DNA from: Bacteroidota bacterium
GTDB lineage: Bacteria; Bacteroidota; Bacteroidia; UKL13-3
DNA length: 64,000 nt
Direction: 5' to 3'
Assembly (NCBI GenBank): GCA_040388375.1
Contig: JAZKBU010000007.1
Coordinates: 150,403-214,402 of the forward strand
The notes below the pieces were generated by a model. It was not told the DNA's origin. It made no database searches and worked only from the letters and a program-made list of their open reading frames with translations. The first letter of the stretch is position 1. Every line of letters starts with the position of its first letter. The position numbers were made by a program, and so were the translations under genes. This document shows, in pieces, positions 52,199 through 63,172 of the stretch.

Positions 52199-53062
52199 AT
52201 GAAAAAGATAATAGCCATAACCGTACTGTTTTTAAGTTTGTATAGCAATAAACTAGCTGCTCAAGCCTATTGGATTGAACCGGAAAATCCGGATGTTACC
52301 AAACCAATAAAAATATATGTTGATGTGAGTAAAACGACCAATACAAGTTGTAAGGACAATCCCGGACCATTTTATATATGGACTTGGAAGCCAAAAGAGC
52401 ACCCCGTTGGGCACCCACTAAGAAATGGTCTTGGTGAACAAGAATGGAAAAACTCAAACGAAGCATTGAAAATGACTAACGATGCGACAAAGGGGCCATT
52501 TGTTTGGTATTACGAAATGACACCAACCGAATTTTACGAAACAAACGCGGCCGATGTTTATAAAAACGGAATCTCTTTATTAGTAAAACCAAAAGATGGT
52601 GGAGGATTTGGTGACCCTGATATAAAAACAGAAGATTTAAATTTCACTATAGAAGCTCCAAAAACAGACAGAGGCTCATTTTATACGGTTCCTGCCTTTG
52701 CTTTCCCAACCGAAATTGTAAATTTTGTTTACGATAACAAAGTAGAAACAAAAGCTACCATGAAAAATCTAGGTGCTGATTCTGTATATATATTACTAAA
52801 AGCCAATACTATTGATACCGTAACAGCAGTTACCAAATCATACCAAGTAAAAACAATTTTTACTATTTCAGATAATGACCAGTTAAAAATGCTTTACGAA
52901 GGAGATGGCGTATTTAAGTATTCCATATTACCATACCAATTTTTCTCTATGCCTAAAAACTTAAAAATTATTGATGTGGAAGTGTTTATTGTAAAACTAG
53001 GCTGGACAGGTATTGACGACCAAAGTGATATGATAAAAGTGAAATTTGGCGTTTGTAATTAA
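52199..53062 (+). CDS. Secreted accessory protein of the glucan locus, unknown
   Basis: A 287-residue exported protein with signal peptide MKKIIAITVLFLSLYSNKLAAQ and no lipobox cysteine. The mature protein opens AYWIEPENPDVTKPIKIYVDVSKT, a beta-sandwich strand pattern of the type that starts starch-binding or E-set domains, and contains a second beta domain from ~165. There is no type IX sorting domain. As the last gene of the sus-type operon it fills the place that SusE/SusF-like glycan-binding proteins occupy elsewhere. That role is inferred from position and fold pattern only. Confidence 0.7.
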   Translation: MKKIIAITVLFLSLYSNKLAAQAYWIEPENPDVTKPIKIYVDVSKTTNTSCKDNPGPFYIWTWKPKEHPVGHPLRNGLGEQEWKNSNEALKMTNDATKGPFVWYYEMTPTEFYETNAADVYKNGISLLVKPKDGGGFGDPDIKTEDLNFTIEAPKTDRGSFYTVPAFAFPTEIVNFVYDNKVETKATMKNLGADSVYILLKANTIDTVTAVTKSYQVKTIFTISDNDQLKMLYEGDGVFKYSILPYQFFSMPKNLKIIDVEVFIVKLGWTGIDDQSDMIKVKFGVCN

Positions 53063-53085
53063 AATATAAAAAGAATTATACAAAC

Positions 53086-53120
53086 AAAAATGCAACTTCT
53101 CGAAAAGAAGTTGCATTTTT
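53086..53120 (+). terminator. Terminator of the sus-type operon
   Basis: AAAAATGCAACTTCT (53086-53100) and AGAAGTTGCATTTTT (53106-53120) pair with a 5-base loop, 24 bp after the stop. Its ATG at 53090 opens a reading frame into the PAP2 gene, which I regard as spurious. Confidence 0.93.
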
Positions 53121-53146
53121 GCGTTTTAAACATAAGCATTTCATCA

Positions 53147-53779
53147 TTGAACGCATATATTCACAAAAACAGGGTATTCATTTCTTTATACTTTTTTGTT
53201 TTACTCATATTTACCTTGTTGCTCATATTGAGCAGCAGTGAAAATATAAGTTTGCTAATTAACAGTAAGCACAATCCCTTACTTGATTTGCTTATGAAAT
53301 ATATTACCCACTTAGGTGAGGGTTGGTTAGCTGTTCCGGTTTGTTTGTTTATACTTTATAAGGATAGGAATTTAGGCATAGCCATTTCATTAATTTGTAT
53401 TTCCAGTGCACTTATCACCCAGTTTAACAAACATTTTGTTTTTGACAATGCTTTGCGCCCCTCACTTTTATTGAAAGAGTTTAACCTGCATTTTGTAGAA
53501 GGTGTTGAAGTATTAGAGTATCATAGTTTTCCTTCGGGGCATACCACAGCTGCATTTGCTGTATTCTCCACATTGGCTTTTATTTATACCAAACCCAAAT
53601 TTCAAATTGCTTTTTTAGCACTCGCTATTATCATTGCCTTTTCGCGCATTTATTTATTACAACATTTTTTACGCGATACCATTGTAGGATCCTTAATTGG
53701 TTTTTTAACAGCATTTATTTTATTTTGGATATTGGTAGAAAAAAAAGAAGTGCTTAAAAGCAACAGTAGCAATGTATAA
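53147..53779 (+). CDS. PAP2-family membrane phosphatase
   Basis: A 210-residue integral membrane phosphatase of the PAP2/LpxE type, acting on lipid phosphates. I start at TTG 53147 (MNAYIHKNRVFISL...): the earlier ATG at 53090 lies inside the terminator hairpin. Six hydrophobic segments are visible. The phosphatase motifs are present: HSFPSGHTT (motif 2, general acid His) and SRIYLLQHFLRDTIVGS (motif 3, nucleophile His and Asp); motif 1 is weaker. It overlaps the ArnT-like gene by eight bases. The pairing suggests removal of phosphate from lipid A or undecaprenyl-PP followed by sugar addition. Confidence 0.85.
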   Translation: MNAYIHKNRVFISLYFFVLLIFTLLLILSSSENISLLINSKHNPLLDLLMKYITHLGEGWLAVPVCLFILYKDRNLGIAISLICISSALITQFNKHFVFDNALRPSLLLKEFNLHFVEGVEVLEYHSFPSGHTTAAFAVFSTLAFIYTKPKFQIAFLALAIIIAFSRIYLLQHFLRDTIVGSLIGFLTAFILFWILVEKKEVLKSNSSNV

Positions 53780-55415
53780 AGTTATAGCAAAGCATCCTTA
53801 TTTTTATGTAGCAATTTGGGGTCTTTTATTATTTATCCCTTTTTTAGGCAATGTACATTTGTTTGATTGGGACGAAATAAATTTTGCTGAAAACTCACGC
53901 GAAATGTTGCTTACAGGAAACTACCAGCAAGTGCAAATTAATTTCCAGCCCTTTTGGGAGAAACCACCTTTATTCTTTTGGCTGCAAACCATATGTTATC
54001 ATATATTTGGTGTGAATGAATTTGCCGCAAGACTACCGAACGCGCTGGTTGGTATAACCGCTTTATTAGCGGTTTTTTATGTTGGTAAAAAGTATTTCAA
54101 CAGTCAGTTTGCCTGGATTTGGGTTTTATGTATTACCGGTAGTTTTACACCACATTTATACTATAAAAGCGGAATCATTGACCCCATTTACAATCTGTTT
54201 ATAGCGGCAAGCATATTCCAGTTTTTTTTAATTGCAAAAAGTAACTCCTTTAAACAAAAAAACATCCATTCGTTATATGCCGGTTTATTAATTGGAGCCG
54301 CTATTATTACCAAAGGGCCGGCTGCTTTGCTTATATGTATTCTATCCATAATAGTATATGTTGCTATCAATAAGTTTAAATTCTTTTTTGGCTTAATACA
54401 AGTATTTATTTGTGCTTTAGCAGCGTTTGCGGTAAGTGCAACATGGTTTGGCTGGGAGTTAATGCAACACGGAAGTGTATTTTTAAAAGAGTTTATTTTA
54501 TACCAGATAGATTTATTTAGAAACCCCGTAGCAGGACATGGACAACCTTTTTGGTACCACCCTTTAGTAGTTTTATTAGGTTGTTTTCCTATTTCCATTT
54601 TAGCTATCAATTTATTGTTTAAAAGAAAACTAAACGATTTAAATCCGCCTCAGGCAGCCATTTTCAGATGGAGTCAGGTTTTATTTTGGGTAGTACTTAT
54701 TTTATTCAGTATAGTTAAAACAAAAATTGTTCATTACTCATCAGCTTGTTATTTGCCTTTAAGTTTTTTAGCTGCTTATGCCATTAGTCAGAGCTTAATT
54801 AACAAAGAAACAGTAGCACCCTGGAAACGTTATTTTATATTGATAGCAGGTGTATTATTAGGCATATTGCTTTCATTGATTACGTTAATAGATTTATTTA
54901 AGGGTAGCCTATTACCTTATATTGATGATGATTTTGCAAAAGCATCATTAAGCATAGATGCCAACTGGAGCGGTTTTGAAGTGCTATTTGGTTTTGTATT
55001 TATTGCCATTATTACGGTGAGTGTATTTTATTTAAAAAGAGTAGAATTAACAAAAGCATATTACGGCTTACTCGTTATGATTTCACTTTTCTTACCGCTT
55101 TACATGGCTTTTGTAGTACCTAAAATAGAGCAATATTCGCAGGGGCCGGCTATTACCATGTTGCAAAAAATAGCCGATGAAAATTGTTATGTAACTACCT
55201 TGGGCTATAAAAGTTATGCGCATTACTTTTATGGCAATGTAAAACCCTATAAAAACGATTCGGCCAGGAGCAACAATTGGTTACTCACCGGTAAAATAGA
55301 TAAACCCGTTTATTTTCTTTTACATGTAAACGATACGCAAAACCATACCAACGAGTACATGCATATAGTTGACCAAGAAGGTGGTTTTTTAATGATGCAA
55401 AGAAACCCTCAATAA
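53772..55415 (+). CDS. ArnT-like membrane glycosyltransferase (GT39/GT83)
   Basis: A 547-residue integral membrane transferase that moves sugars from polyprenyl-phosphate carriers to lipid or protein acceptors outside the inner membrane. FDWDEINFAENSREML near the N-terminus carries the catalytic acidic residues typical for this superfamily, and FWEKPPLFFWLQ and AARLPNALVGI follow in the usual order. About 11-12 hydrophobic helices are visible, plus a soluble C-terminal region (~440-547). It overlaps the PAP2 phosphatase gene by eight bases and is followed by uvrA in its own unit. Lipid A modification is the likely pathway, but acceptor and sugar are not known. Confidence 0.88.
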   Translation: MYKVIAKHPYFYVAIWGLLLFIPFLGNVHLFDWDEINFAENSREMLLTGNYQQVQINFQPFWEKPPLFFWLQTICYHIFGVNEFAARLPNALVGITALLAVFYVGKKYFNSQFAWIWVLCITGSFTPHLYYKSGIIDPIYNLFIAASIFQFFLIAKSNSFKQKNIHSLYAGLLIGAAIITKGPAALLICILSIIVYVAINKFKFFFGLIQVFICALAAFAVSATWFGWELMQHGSVFLKEFILYQIDLFRNPVAGHGQPFWYHPLVVLLGCFPISILAINLLFKRKLNDLNPPQAAIFRWSQVLFWVVLILFSIVKTKIVHYSSACYLPLSFLAAYAISQSLINKETVAPWKRYFILIAGVLLGILLSLITLIDLFKGSLLPYIDDDFAKASLSIDANWSGFEVLFGFVFIAIITVSVFYLKRVELTKAYYGLLVMISLFLPLYMAFVVPKIEQYSQGPAITMLQKIADENCYVTTLGYKSYAHYFYGNVKPYKNDSARSNNWLLTGKIDKPVYFLLHVNDTQNHTNEYMHIVDQEGGFLMMQRNPQ

Positions 55416-55440
55416 ATTTCAATTTACCCAATTAAAAATA

Positions 55441-55483
55441 GCAACATAAATTCCTTTACAAGGAACTTTTTAAGTAATGTTGC
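55441..55483 (+). other. Nested hairpin in front of uvrA
   Basis: Outer arms GCAACAT (55441-55447) and ATGTTGC (55477-55483) enclose TTCCTT-TAC-AAGGAA (55451-55465). It begins 25 bp after the ArnT-like stop and ends 13 bp before the uvrA ATG. It could be a terminator or a leader structure. Confidence 0.5.
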
Positions 55484-55496
55484 GTTTAGTATATAA

Positions 55497-58382
55497 ATGA
55501 GTCAGTCAAACAATAAAAACATAGTTATTAAGGGCGCTCGCGTTCATAATTTAAAAAATATAGATGTTAACATTAAACGAAATGCTATAACCGTTGTTAC
55601 CGGTGTTTCGGGTTCAGGCAAATCAAGTCTGGTATTTGATACCCTATATGCCGAGGGACAAAGAAGGTATGTAGAAAGTCTTTCCGCTTATGCACGCCAG
55701 TTTTTAGGTAAAATGAATAAGCCTGATGTTGACTATATTCATGGCATTTCACCATCTATAGCTATAGAACAAAAAGTAAATACACGCAATCCGCGTTCTA
55801 CCGTAGCAACCTCTACCGAAATATACGATTATTTAAAGCTGTTATTTGCCCGTATTGGTGTAACTTTTTCACCTATAAGCGGTCAGGTGGTAAAACGCCA
55901 TACCATTGAAGATGTAGTTCATCATATTTTATCGTTACCCGATTCCACCAAAGCTTATTTGTTAGTGGAGATAAAAACAGAAGCTTCCGAGTTAAAGAAA
56001 AAATTAGAAGTTTATCTGCAAACAGGTTTTAACAGGTTATGGGTAAACGAAGAAGTAATTGATATTGAAGATTATATTGCTGGTCAAAATAAAATAGTCA
56101 CACCAAAAACAAAAAAAGGTAAAGCTCAAGATGGTGAGATAGTATCAACCGCTCCATTGTTTTTATTGATAGATCGTTTTGCAGTTGTGCAGGATGATGA
56201 AGATTTTTTAAACCGTATTTCAGATTCCATACAAACTGCATTTTTTGAAGGGGAGGGCGAATGTGTTTTAAATGTATTGACAGAAAACAATACCTACGAA
56301 AGCACCATTTTTAACAATAAATTTGAGCTGGACGGAATAAAATTTGAAGAACCAAGTGCTAATTTCTTTAGCTTTAACAATCCTTATGGTGCCTGTAAAA
56401 CATGCGAAGGTTTTGGTAATGTAATTGGTATTGATGAAGATTTAGTTGTTCCGGATAAAGGCTTATCAATTTTTGAAGATGCTATTGTGCCCTGGAAAGG
56501 TGAAAAAATGCAAGAGTGGAAACAATCGTTTTTACAATACGTGCGTAAAAATGATTTCCCTATTCATAAGCCTTACTTTCAATTAACCCAAAAACAAAAA
56601 GATTTTTTATGGCGGGGAGAAAAAGCCTGGGCCGGTATAGATGGATTTTTTAAAGAGCTAGAAAAACAAACCTATAAAATTCAATACCGTGTTATGTTGG
56701 CTAGGTATAGAGGTAAAACAACTTGCTACGATTGCAGAGGAACACGCTTACGTAATGACGCCAACAATGTAAGGTTAATTTCAGCAACAGATTATGCCCA
56801 ATTAAATCAGTTAAAAGTAACGGACGAACACATGTCGCTATCTGTTTTAATGCTTATGAGTATTGACGATTGCGTAGCATACTTCAAACAGTTAACTTTA
56901 TCAGAAACACATTCCAAAATAGCACAACGCATACTAACAGAAATAACAAGCAGGCTTAACTTTTTACAAAATGTAGGCTTAGGCTATTTGTCGTTAAACC
57001 GCTTGTCCAATACATTAAGTGGGGGCGAAACCCAGCGTATTAATTTAGCTACCTCACTAGGCTCAAGCTTAGTTGGTTCCTTATATATTTTAGATGAGCC
57101 AAGTATAGGTTTACACCCGCGCGATACAGAAAACTTAATTAAAGTACTGCATACACTTTGCAATATTGGTAACACCGTAGTGGTAGTTGAGCACGATGAA
57201 GAAATTATGCAAACCGCTGACGAGATAATTGACATAGGCCCCTTAGCAGGTATTCATGGTGGGCATAAAGTTTCGCAAGGCAATATTGATTTTATTAAAA
57301 ACGATAAAAATAGCTTAACAGGAAAATACCTTTCCAATGTAGAAAGAATAGAAGTACCGGGTAAGCGGAGAAAGTGGAAAGATGCCATTGAAATAAAAGG
57401 AGCAAGGCAACATAACCTGAAGGGTTTCGATGTAAAGTTTCCATTGCATACTTTTACTGTTGTAACAGGTGTTTCAGGTAGCGGTAAAACCACTTTAATC
57501 AAAAAAATACTATATCCTGCGGTTCAAAAGCATTTAGGTAATTACAGTGGCGAAAAAACCGGAGCTCATGAAAGTATAACAGGTAGCATCAAATCAATTA
57601 CACAAGTTGAAATGATTGACCAAAACCCGATTGGAAAATCGAGCAGGAGTAACCCGATTACTTATATTAAAGCCTACGATGCCATCAGGGATTTATATGC
57701 ACAATTGCCTATTTCAAAAGCACGCGGATTTAAACCACAACACTTTAGTTTTAATGTAGAAGGAGGTCGTTGCGAAACTTGTCAGGGCGAGGGGGAAGTA
57801 ACTATCGAAATGCAATTTATGGCCGACATACACTTAACATGTGAGGAATGTAAAGGCCAGCGTTTTAAAGAAGAAGTATTAGATGCCAAACACAATGGCA
57901 AAAGCATTAGCGATTTATTGAGCTTAAGTGTTGATGAAGCATTGGAATTCTTTCATGATGAAACAAGCATAGCCAATAAAATAAAACCACTGAGCGATGT
58001 CGGCTTGGGTTATATAAAATTAGGTCAGTCAAGCAATACATTAAGTGGAGGAGAAGCGCAAAGAGTTAAGCTGGCATCGTTTTTAGGCAAAAGAAATAGC
58101 ACCGAGCATATCCTGTTTATTTTTGATGAACCAACCACAGGATTGCATTTTAACGATATCAAAAAACTATTGGCCTCATTCAATGCATTAATTGATCAAG
58201 GGCATTCCATTATAGTGATAGAGCACAATATGGATGTGGCTAAATGTGCAGATTGGATTATTGATTTAGGTCCACAAGCAGGCGAAAATGGTGGCAATTT
58301 GGTTTTTGCCGGTTTACCGGAAGACTTAATTAATAATACAGAAAGCTATACTGCTCAATACCTAAAAACGAAATTGGTATAA
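55497..58382 (+). CDS. uvrA: Excinuclease ABC subunit A
   Basis: The damage-recognition ATPase of nucleotide excision repair, 961 residues, normal length. Two ABC modules: the first Walker A GVSGSGKSS lies at 36-44; the second is GVSGSGKTT in the C-terminal half. The two ABC signatures are LSGGETQRINLA and LSGGEAQRVKLA. Zinc modules are CKTCEGFGN with CYDCRGTR, and CETCQGEGE with CEECKGQRF. DEPSIGLHPRD and DEPTTGLHFND are the Walker B motifs. It works with UvrB and UvrC, which are not in this window. It appears to be a single-gene unit. Confidence 0.97.
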   Translation: MSQSNNKNIVIKGARVHNLKNIDVNIKRNAITVVTGVSGSGKSSLVFDTLYAEGQRRYVESLSAYARQFLGKMNKPDVDYIHGISPSIAIEQKVNTRNPRSTVATSTEIYDYLKLLFARIGVTFSPISGQVVKRHTIEDVVHHILSLPDSTKAYLLVEIKTEASELKKKLEVYLQTGFNRLWVNEEVIDIEDYIAGQNKIVTPKTKKGKAQDGEIVSTAPLFLLIDRFAVVQDDEDFLNRISDSIQTAFFEGEGECVLNVLTENNTYESTIFNNKFELDGIKFEEPSANFFSFNNPYGACKTCEGFGNVIGIDEDLVVPDKGLSIFEDAIVPWKGEKMQEWKQSFLQYVRKNDFPIHKPYFQLTQKQKDFLWRGEKAWAGIDGFFKELEKQTYKIQYRVMLARYRGKTTCYDCRGTRLRNDANNVRLISATDYAQLNQLKVTDEHMSLSVLMLMSIDDCVAYFKQLTLSETHSKIAQRILTEITSRLNFLQNVGLGYLSLNRLSNTLSGGETQRINLATSLGSSLVGSLYILDEPSIGLHPRDTENLIKVLHTLCNIGNTVVVVEHDEEIMQTADEIIDIGPLAGIHGGHKVSQGNIDFIKNDKNSLTGKYLSNVERIEVPGKRRKWKDAIEIKGARQHNLKGFDVKFPLHTFTVVTGVSGSGKTTLIKKILYPAVQKHLGNYSGEKTGAHESITGSIKSITQVEMIDQNPIGKSSRSNPITYIKAYDAIRDLYAQLPISKARGFKPQHFSFNVEGGRCETCQGEGEVTIEMQFMADIHLTCEECKGQRFKEEVLDAKHNGKSISDLLSLSVDEALEFFHDETSIANKIKPLSDVGLGYIKLGQSSNTLSGGEAQRVKLASFLGKRNSTEHILFIFDEPTTGLHFNDIKKLLASFNALIDQGHSIIVIEHNMDVAKCADWIIDLGPQAGENGGNLVFAGLPEDLINNTESYTAQYLKTKLV

Positions 58383-58383
58383 A

Positions 58384-58773
58384 TTATAAGCTGCTAAACA
58401 AAGCATCAAGCTTATGTTTTTGTATTATTTTTTGTCCTTGTTCCCCTTCAGCAATGAGTCGGTCGCCAACTTTGGCCGTATAGGTGCAGATAATTTCGTT
58501 TTTAATAACGCTTTTTACAACGGCTGTAAACTCAACTGTAGAACCAATCAGTGCGGGGCTTTTATGCTGAATAGTTAAGAATGTGCCAATACCTTCCTCA
58601 TTCGTTTCTTTCATATCCAAAACAAACAAACGGCAGCACCATTCCGCATCGCGGCCCAATGCAAATGTGGCATATACCGGATGTACTTCACCCGTGTCAA
58701 ATGTGGCGGTATCGTTTTCTTTAACAATTTTGGTAAATTGTTTAGTATCCCCAACTTTAAAAGGATTATTCAT
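58384..58773 (-). CDS. Hotdog-fold thioesterase, FlK-like
   Basis: A 129-residue single hotdog domain. Features such as DTGEVHPVYATFALGRDAEWCCRLFV and EGIGTFLTIQHKSPALIGSTVEFTAVV (read as successive strands and helix) resemble the fluoroacetyl-CoA-thioesterase-like group, in which a Thr/Glu/His set is catalytic; here T/E/H candidates are present in the first half. The start codon overlaps the end of the upstream YihY gene by eight bases, so the two are translated in series. It converges on uvrA with one base between. Substrate unknown; a house-cleaning role on acyl-CoAs is possible. Confidence 0.8.
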   Translation of the reverse strand: MNNPFKVGDTKQFTKIVKENDTATFDTGEVHPVYATFALGRDAEWCCRLFVLDMKETNEEGIGTFLTIQHKSPALIGSTVEFTAVVKSVIKNEIICTYTAKVGDRLIAEGEQGQKIIQKHKLDALFSSL

Positions 58774-59752
58774 CGTCCTTGACAGTATCTTCTAAATAAA
58801 TAATAAAATTACTTTTTTCACGATGCGCTTTAGATTTAGCAGATTGGGATTTAGCTGAATCCAAAGCGACATTAAGCTCATAGCCAAGCAATAAAATAAA
58901 CGTATTGATATAGATTAACATCATGATAACAATAAGTACACCAATAGAGCCATATACCTTGTTATACGTGTTAAAGTGGTTTACATAAAACGAAAAGCCT
59001 GTAGTAGTTATTAATATAATGATACAACTAAAAATAGAGCCGGTTGACACAAAACGCCATTTTCTTACTTTAGCAGGTGCATAATAAAATATAGCCGAAA
59101 CAATACTTAAGCAAATACCCGCAGCTACCACATAGTTTAATGATTGTAGCCCGAATTTAGCAATAGACTGTGTAATTAAATTCTGCTTATCTAGCCACTT
59201 AATAGCAAAACTGGCACTGGTAATTAAAACGACCGAAATAAGAATCAAAAAAGAAACAAAAACTGCCAAACCAATAGCCACCACTCTTTGTTTCCAAAAA
59301 GGCCTGTTTTCGGTTGTATGTCCGTATTTGTTAAGTGAATCCATTAGCGAATGGAATCCGTTAGTCGAAAAGTAAATAGCCGATAAAAAACCAAACGATA
59401 ATAAGTCGCCACGCTGATGTTTTAAAATATCCTCTAAGGTTTCCCTCAGGGTATCGTAAGCGCTTTTAGGAATGAGTGTTGAAATAAAAAATAATATCTT
59501 ATCGTGATCCTGTTTTACAGGTAAATAAGCGATTACAGTAAAAAAGAAAATAACGGTTGGAAATAGGGCCAGAAAAAAAGTAAACGCAAGGGCGGAGCTG
59601 CGCAATTGAATATCTTTTTTGCTGACAGAACGTACAAAAAACTCCAGTACAGCGTAAAGCGATACATTTTTATTGCCCGGAAATGAAACACGTTGTGTTA
59701 CTTTATAAAGCCATTTAACAGGTTTCGTATGTAACAGATTGTTCTTTTTCAT
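58766..59752 (-). CDS. YihY/BrkB-family membrane protein
   Basis: A 328-residue protein with six hydrophobic helices in the pattern of the YihY/BrkB family (former 'ribonuclease BN', later shown not to be a nuclease). LRSSALAFTFFLALFPTVIFFFTVI is the first conserved helix pair, and the YGSIGVLIVIMMLIYINTFILLLGYELN segment the last. I start at ATG 59752 (MKKNNLLHTKPVKW); an earlier ATG adds three residues. A possible transporter or envelope role has been proposed for the family but is not established. Overlaps the downstream thioesterase gene by eight bases. Confidence 0.9.
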   Translation of the reverse strand: MKKNNLLHTKPVKWLYKVTQRVSFPGNKNVSLYAVLEFFVRSVSKKDIQLRSSALAFTFFLALFPTVIFFFTVIAYLPVKQDHDKILFFISTLIPKSAYDTLRETLEDILKHQRGDLLSFGFLSAIYFSTNGFHSLMDSLNKYGHTTENRPFWKQRVVAIGLAVFVSFLILISVVLITSASFAIKWLDKQNLITQSIAKFGLQSLNYVVAAGICLSIVSAIFYYAPAKVRKWRFVSTGSIFSCIIILITTTGFSFYVNHFNTYNKVYGSIGVLIVIMMLIYINTFILLLGYELNVALDSAKSQSAKSKAHREKSNFIIYLEDTVKDDE

Positions 59753-59990
59753 GTAGCGCAATATAATTTTAAGCGACTAAAAAACGATATTAATCGCTAC
59801 TTTTTAAAACAAATGCTTCAGAAATGAGCCAATTAAAAATACAATATAAAACTCCCACACTCAATTCGGTTAAAAAAGCGGGTAAAATGTGGAAAAACAG
59901 TGGTGCTAAAGCGAAGTATTGTTTAGGTAGATAAGGGCATTTGCAGTATATTTACAGCCTATTTAAACTAATAAATTTTAAATACAATAA

Positions 59991-61931
<1,941 letters not shown>

Positions 61932-61955
61932 TAGATTATAATTTATTTGTATAAA

Positions 61956-61986
61956 ACAAAGGCTGCCTCAAAAGGGTAGCCTTTGT
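61956..61986. terminator. Terminator between gyrB and the methyltransferase gene
   Basis: ACAAAGGCT (61956-61964) pairs with AGCCTTTGT (61978-61986), with a further CC/GG pair across a bulged G. The T-tail is better on the minus strand; it probably serves both convergent units. Confidence 0.75.
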
Positions 61987-62018
61987 CTTTACTCATGGTT
62001 ATAATAAGTAAAATAACA

Positions 62019-62813
62019 TTAAACTATTTCATACTCCAGCCTGGGTTTATTGCTTATTTGGTACCTGCTGTTAATCGTTAATTTTCTTTTGTCTGAAGGC
62101 GCTAGATTCAATATGTTTCTGGGTAATGTCAGGCCGCTTTCTGCAATTTCTATAATTTCATTACTATACACCTGAATATCGGTCAAAAGCAGAAGAGAGT
62201 TGCTATTGGCTTGCTGTTCCATTTCTATAACAGTCTGATCTGCTCCAAATGCTTGTCCATATTGCCATTCTTCAGGTTTTTGAATAAAAGGCTTCATGCT
62301 TTCTTTACTAATTTCCAAAATCTTTTTTAGTCTTTGGTAGTGCTTATTTTCTAATTCAGTATCGTTAATACCTTTTTGTTTTAAACCTAATTGAATGCTT
62401 ATTTTTTCGGGTATGAAAATAGTATCAGGTTTTGCCTGATTCATCAGGTGTAAAAAAATGGGTACTTGTTGCTCCTTATCCAATACATTTTGCATTGTTT
62501 CACTAACAATAACATCGGGTATGTGTTTTTTGTCTATGGTATAGGCAGAAGCATCTGTTAGTAACAAATTGATGGGATAAGAAGTAAAATCAATGGCATC
62601 AATTAAACTTTTTAACCAGTCCAAACTAATTGGATTTATTTCCAGGAAAGTATAGTTAATACGGTTTTTGGGGTATTTAAATATAAGTGGTAATAGTATA
62701 GTGGCAAAAGGCCCGGTTCCTGCATACAATATGTTTATGGTATCATTGGTTTGTTGAGCCAATTTATCAGATATAGCTTTATGAGTACCTCTTATAAACT
62801 GGCGTGTTCTCAT
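62019..62813 (-). CDS. SAM-dependent methyltransferase-like protein, C-terminal part
   Basis: A 264-residue protein with a class I methyltransferase fold: INILYAGTGPFATILLPLIF is a motif I variant, TFLEINPISLDWL the motif post-I acid, and DVIVSETMQNVL the E-loop-like segment seen in protein arginine methyltransferase relatives. It begins MRTRQFIRGTHKAISDKL, which reads like an internal helix rather than an N-terminus. The 75-residue frame just upstream ends IGPFWAALCLDD, the kind of helix that normally precedes it. The two reading frames overlap by one base (TAATG). They may be a naturally split, coupled pair or one gene with a frameshift. Substrate unknown. Confidence 0.7.
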   Translation of the reverse strand: MRTRQFIRGTHKAISDKLAQQTNDTINILYAGTGPFATILLPLIFKYPKNRINYTFLEINPISLDWLKSLIDAIDFTSYPINLLLTDASAYTIDKKHIPDVIVSETMQNVLDKEQQVPIFLHLMNQAKPDTIFIPEKISIQLGLKQKGINDTELENKHYQRLKKILEISKESMKPFIQKPEEWQYGQAFGADQTVIEMEQQANSNSLLLLTDIQVYSNEIIEIAESGLTLPRNILNLAPSDKRKLTINSRYQISNKPRLEYEIV

Positions 62814-63040
62814 TAATCATCCAAGCATAAAGCAGCCCAAAACGGACCTATGGCAAGCCCATTATTCATATAAATATGTTGGCGCCCTTCACGGGTATTT
62901 AAGTCGTTAGCGTTTAAGCTTTGTAAAAGGGCCTTGTAGTCTGTTGTTATTTGGCTTAGTTTTTTATAATCAATGGTATCTTCTAAATATACAGAAGCAA
63001 TGCGTAGTAATTCTTCTTTTATAGTTGTTTGCTCTATCAT
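62813..63040 (-). CDS. Small protein preceding the methyltransferase, probable N-terminal part
   Basis: A 75-residue helical protein (MIEQTTIKEELLRIASVYLEDTI...) ending YMNNGLAIGPFWAALCLDD. It has no membrane segment. The end, LAIGPFWAALCLDD, fits directly onto the start of the downstream protein as one helix-rich N-terminal region, and the combined length (339 residues) is plausible for a single methyltransferase. In the downstream frame a TGA lies two codons before its ATG, so no simple read-through joins them. A hairpin CAGGTAA/TTACCTG (63043-63065) sits directly before the start codon. Confidence 0.6.
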   Translation of the reverse strand: MIEQTTIKEELLRIASVYLEDTIDYKKLSQITTDYKALLQSLNANDLNTREGRQHIYMNNGLAIGPFWAALCLDD

Positions 63041-63042
63041 AA

Positions 63043-63065
63043 CAGGTAATCATATAGGTTACCTG
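63043..63065 (-). promoter_or_regulatory. Hairpin abutting the start codon of the 75-residue gene
   Basis: CAGGTAA and TTACCTG pair around a 9-base loop, ending two bases before the start codon at 63040. Possibly an operator or a translation-masking stem. Confidence 0.35.
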
Positions 63066-63172
63066 CAACATATAATTTATCCAAAAGAATAACCAATGCT
63101 TTTTTTGTTATTTAAAGGTTTTGTAAATTAACTAAGCCCAGTTATTTTTGAAGGGGGAAGCACTTTAAACAA

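Noticed and set aside
53090-53146. ATG 53090 as start of the PAP2 phosphatase
   Set aside because: Lies inside the terminator stem of the preceding operon and adds residues before the first membrane helix that fit no family pattern.
59824-59934. 36-residue basic reading frame before gyrB (MSQLKIQYKTP...)
   Set aside because: Short, no recognisable family, no clear promoter; chance frames of this size are common in AT-rich spacers. Kept as a note only.
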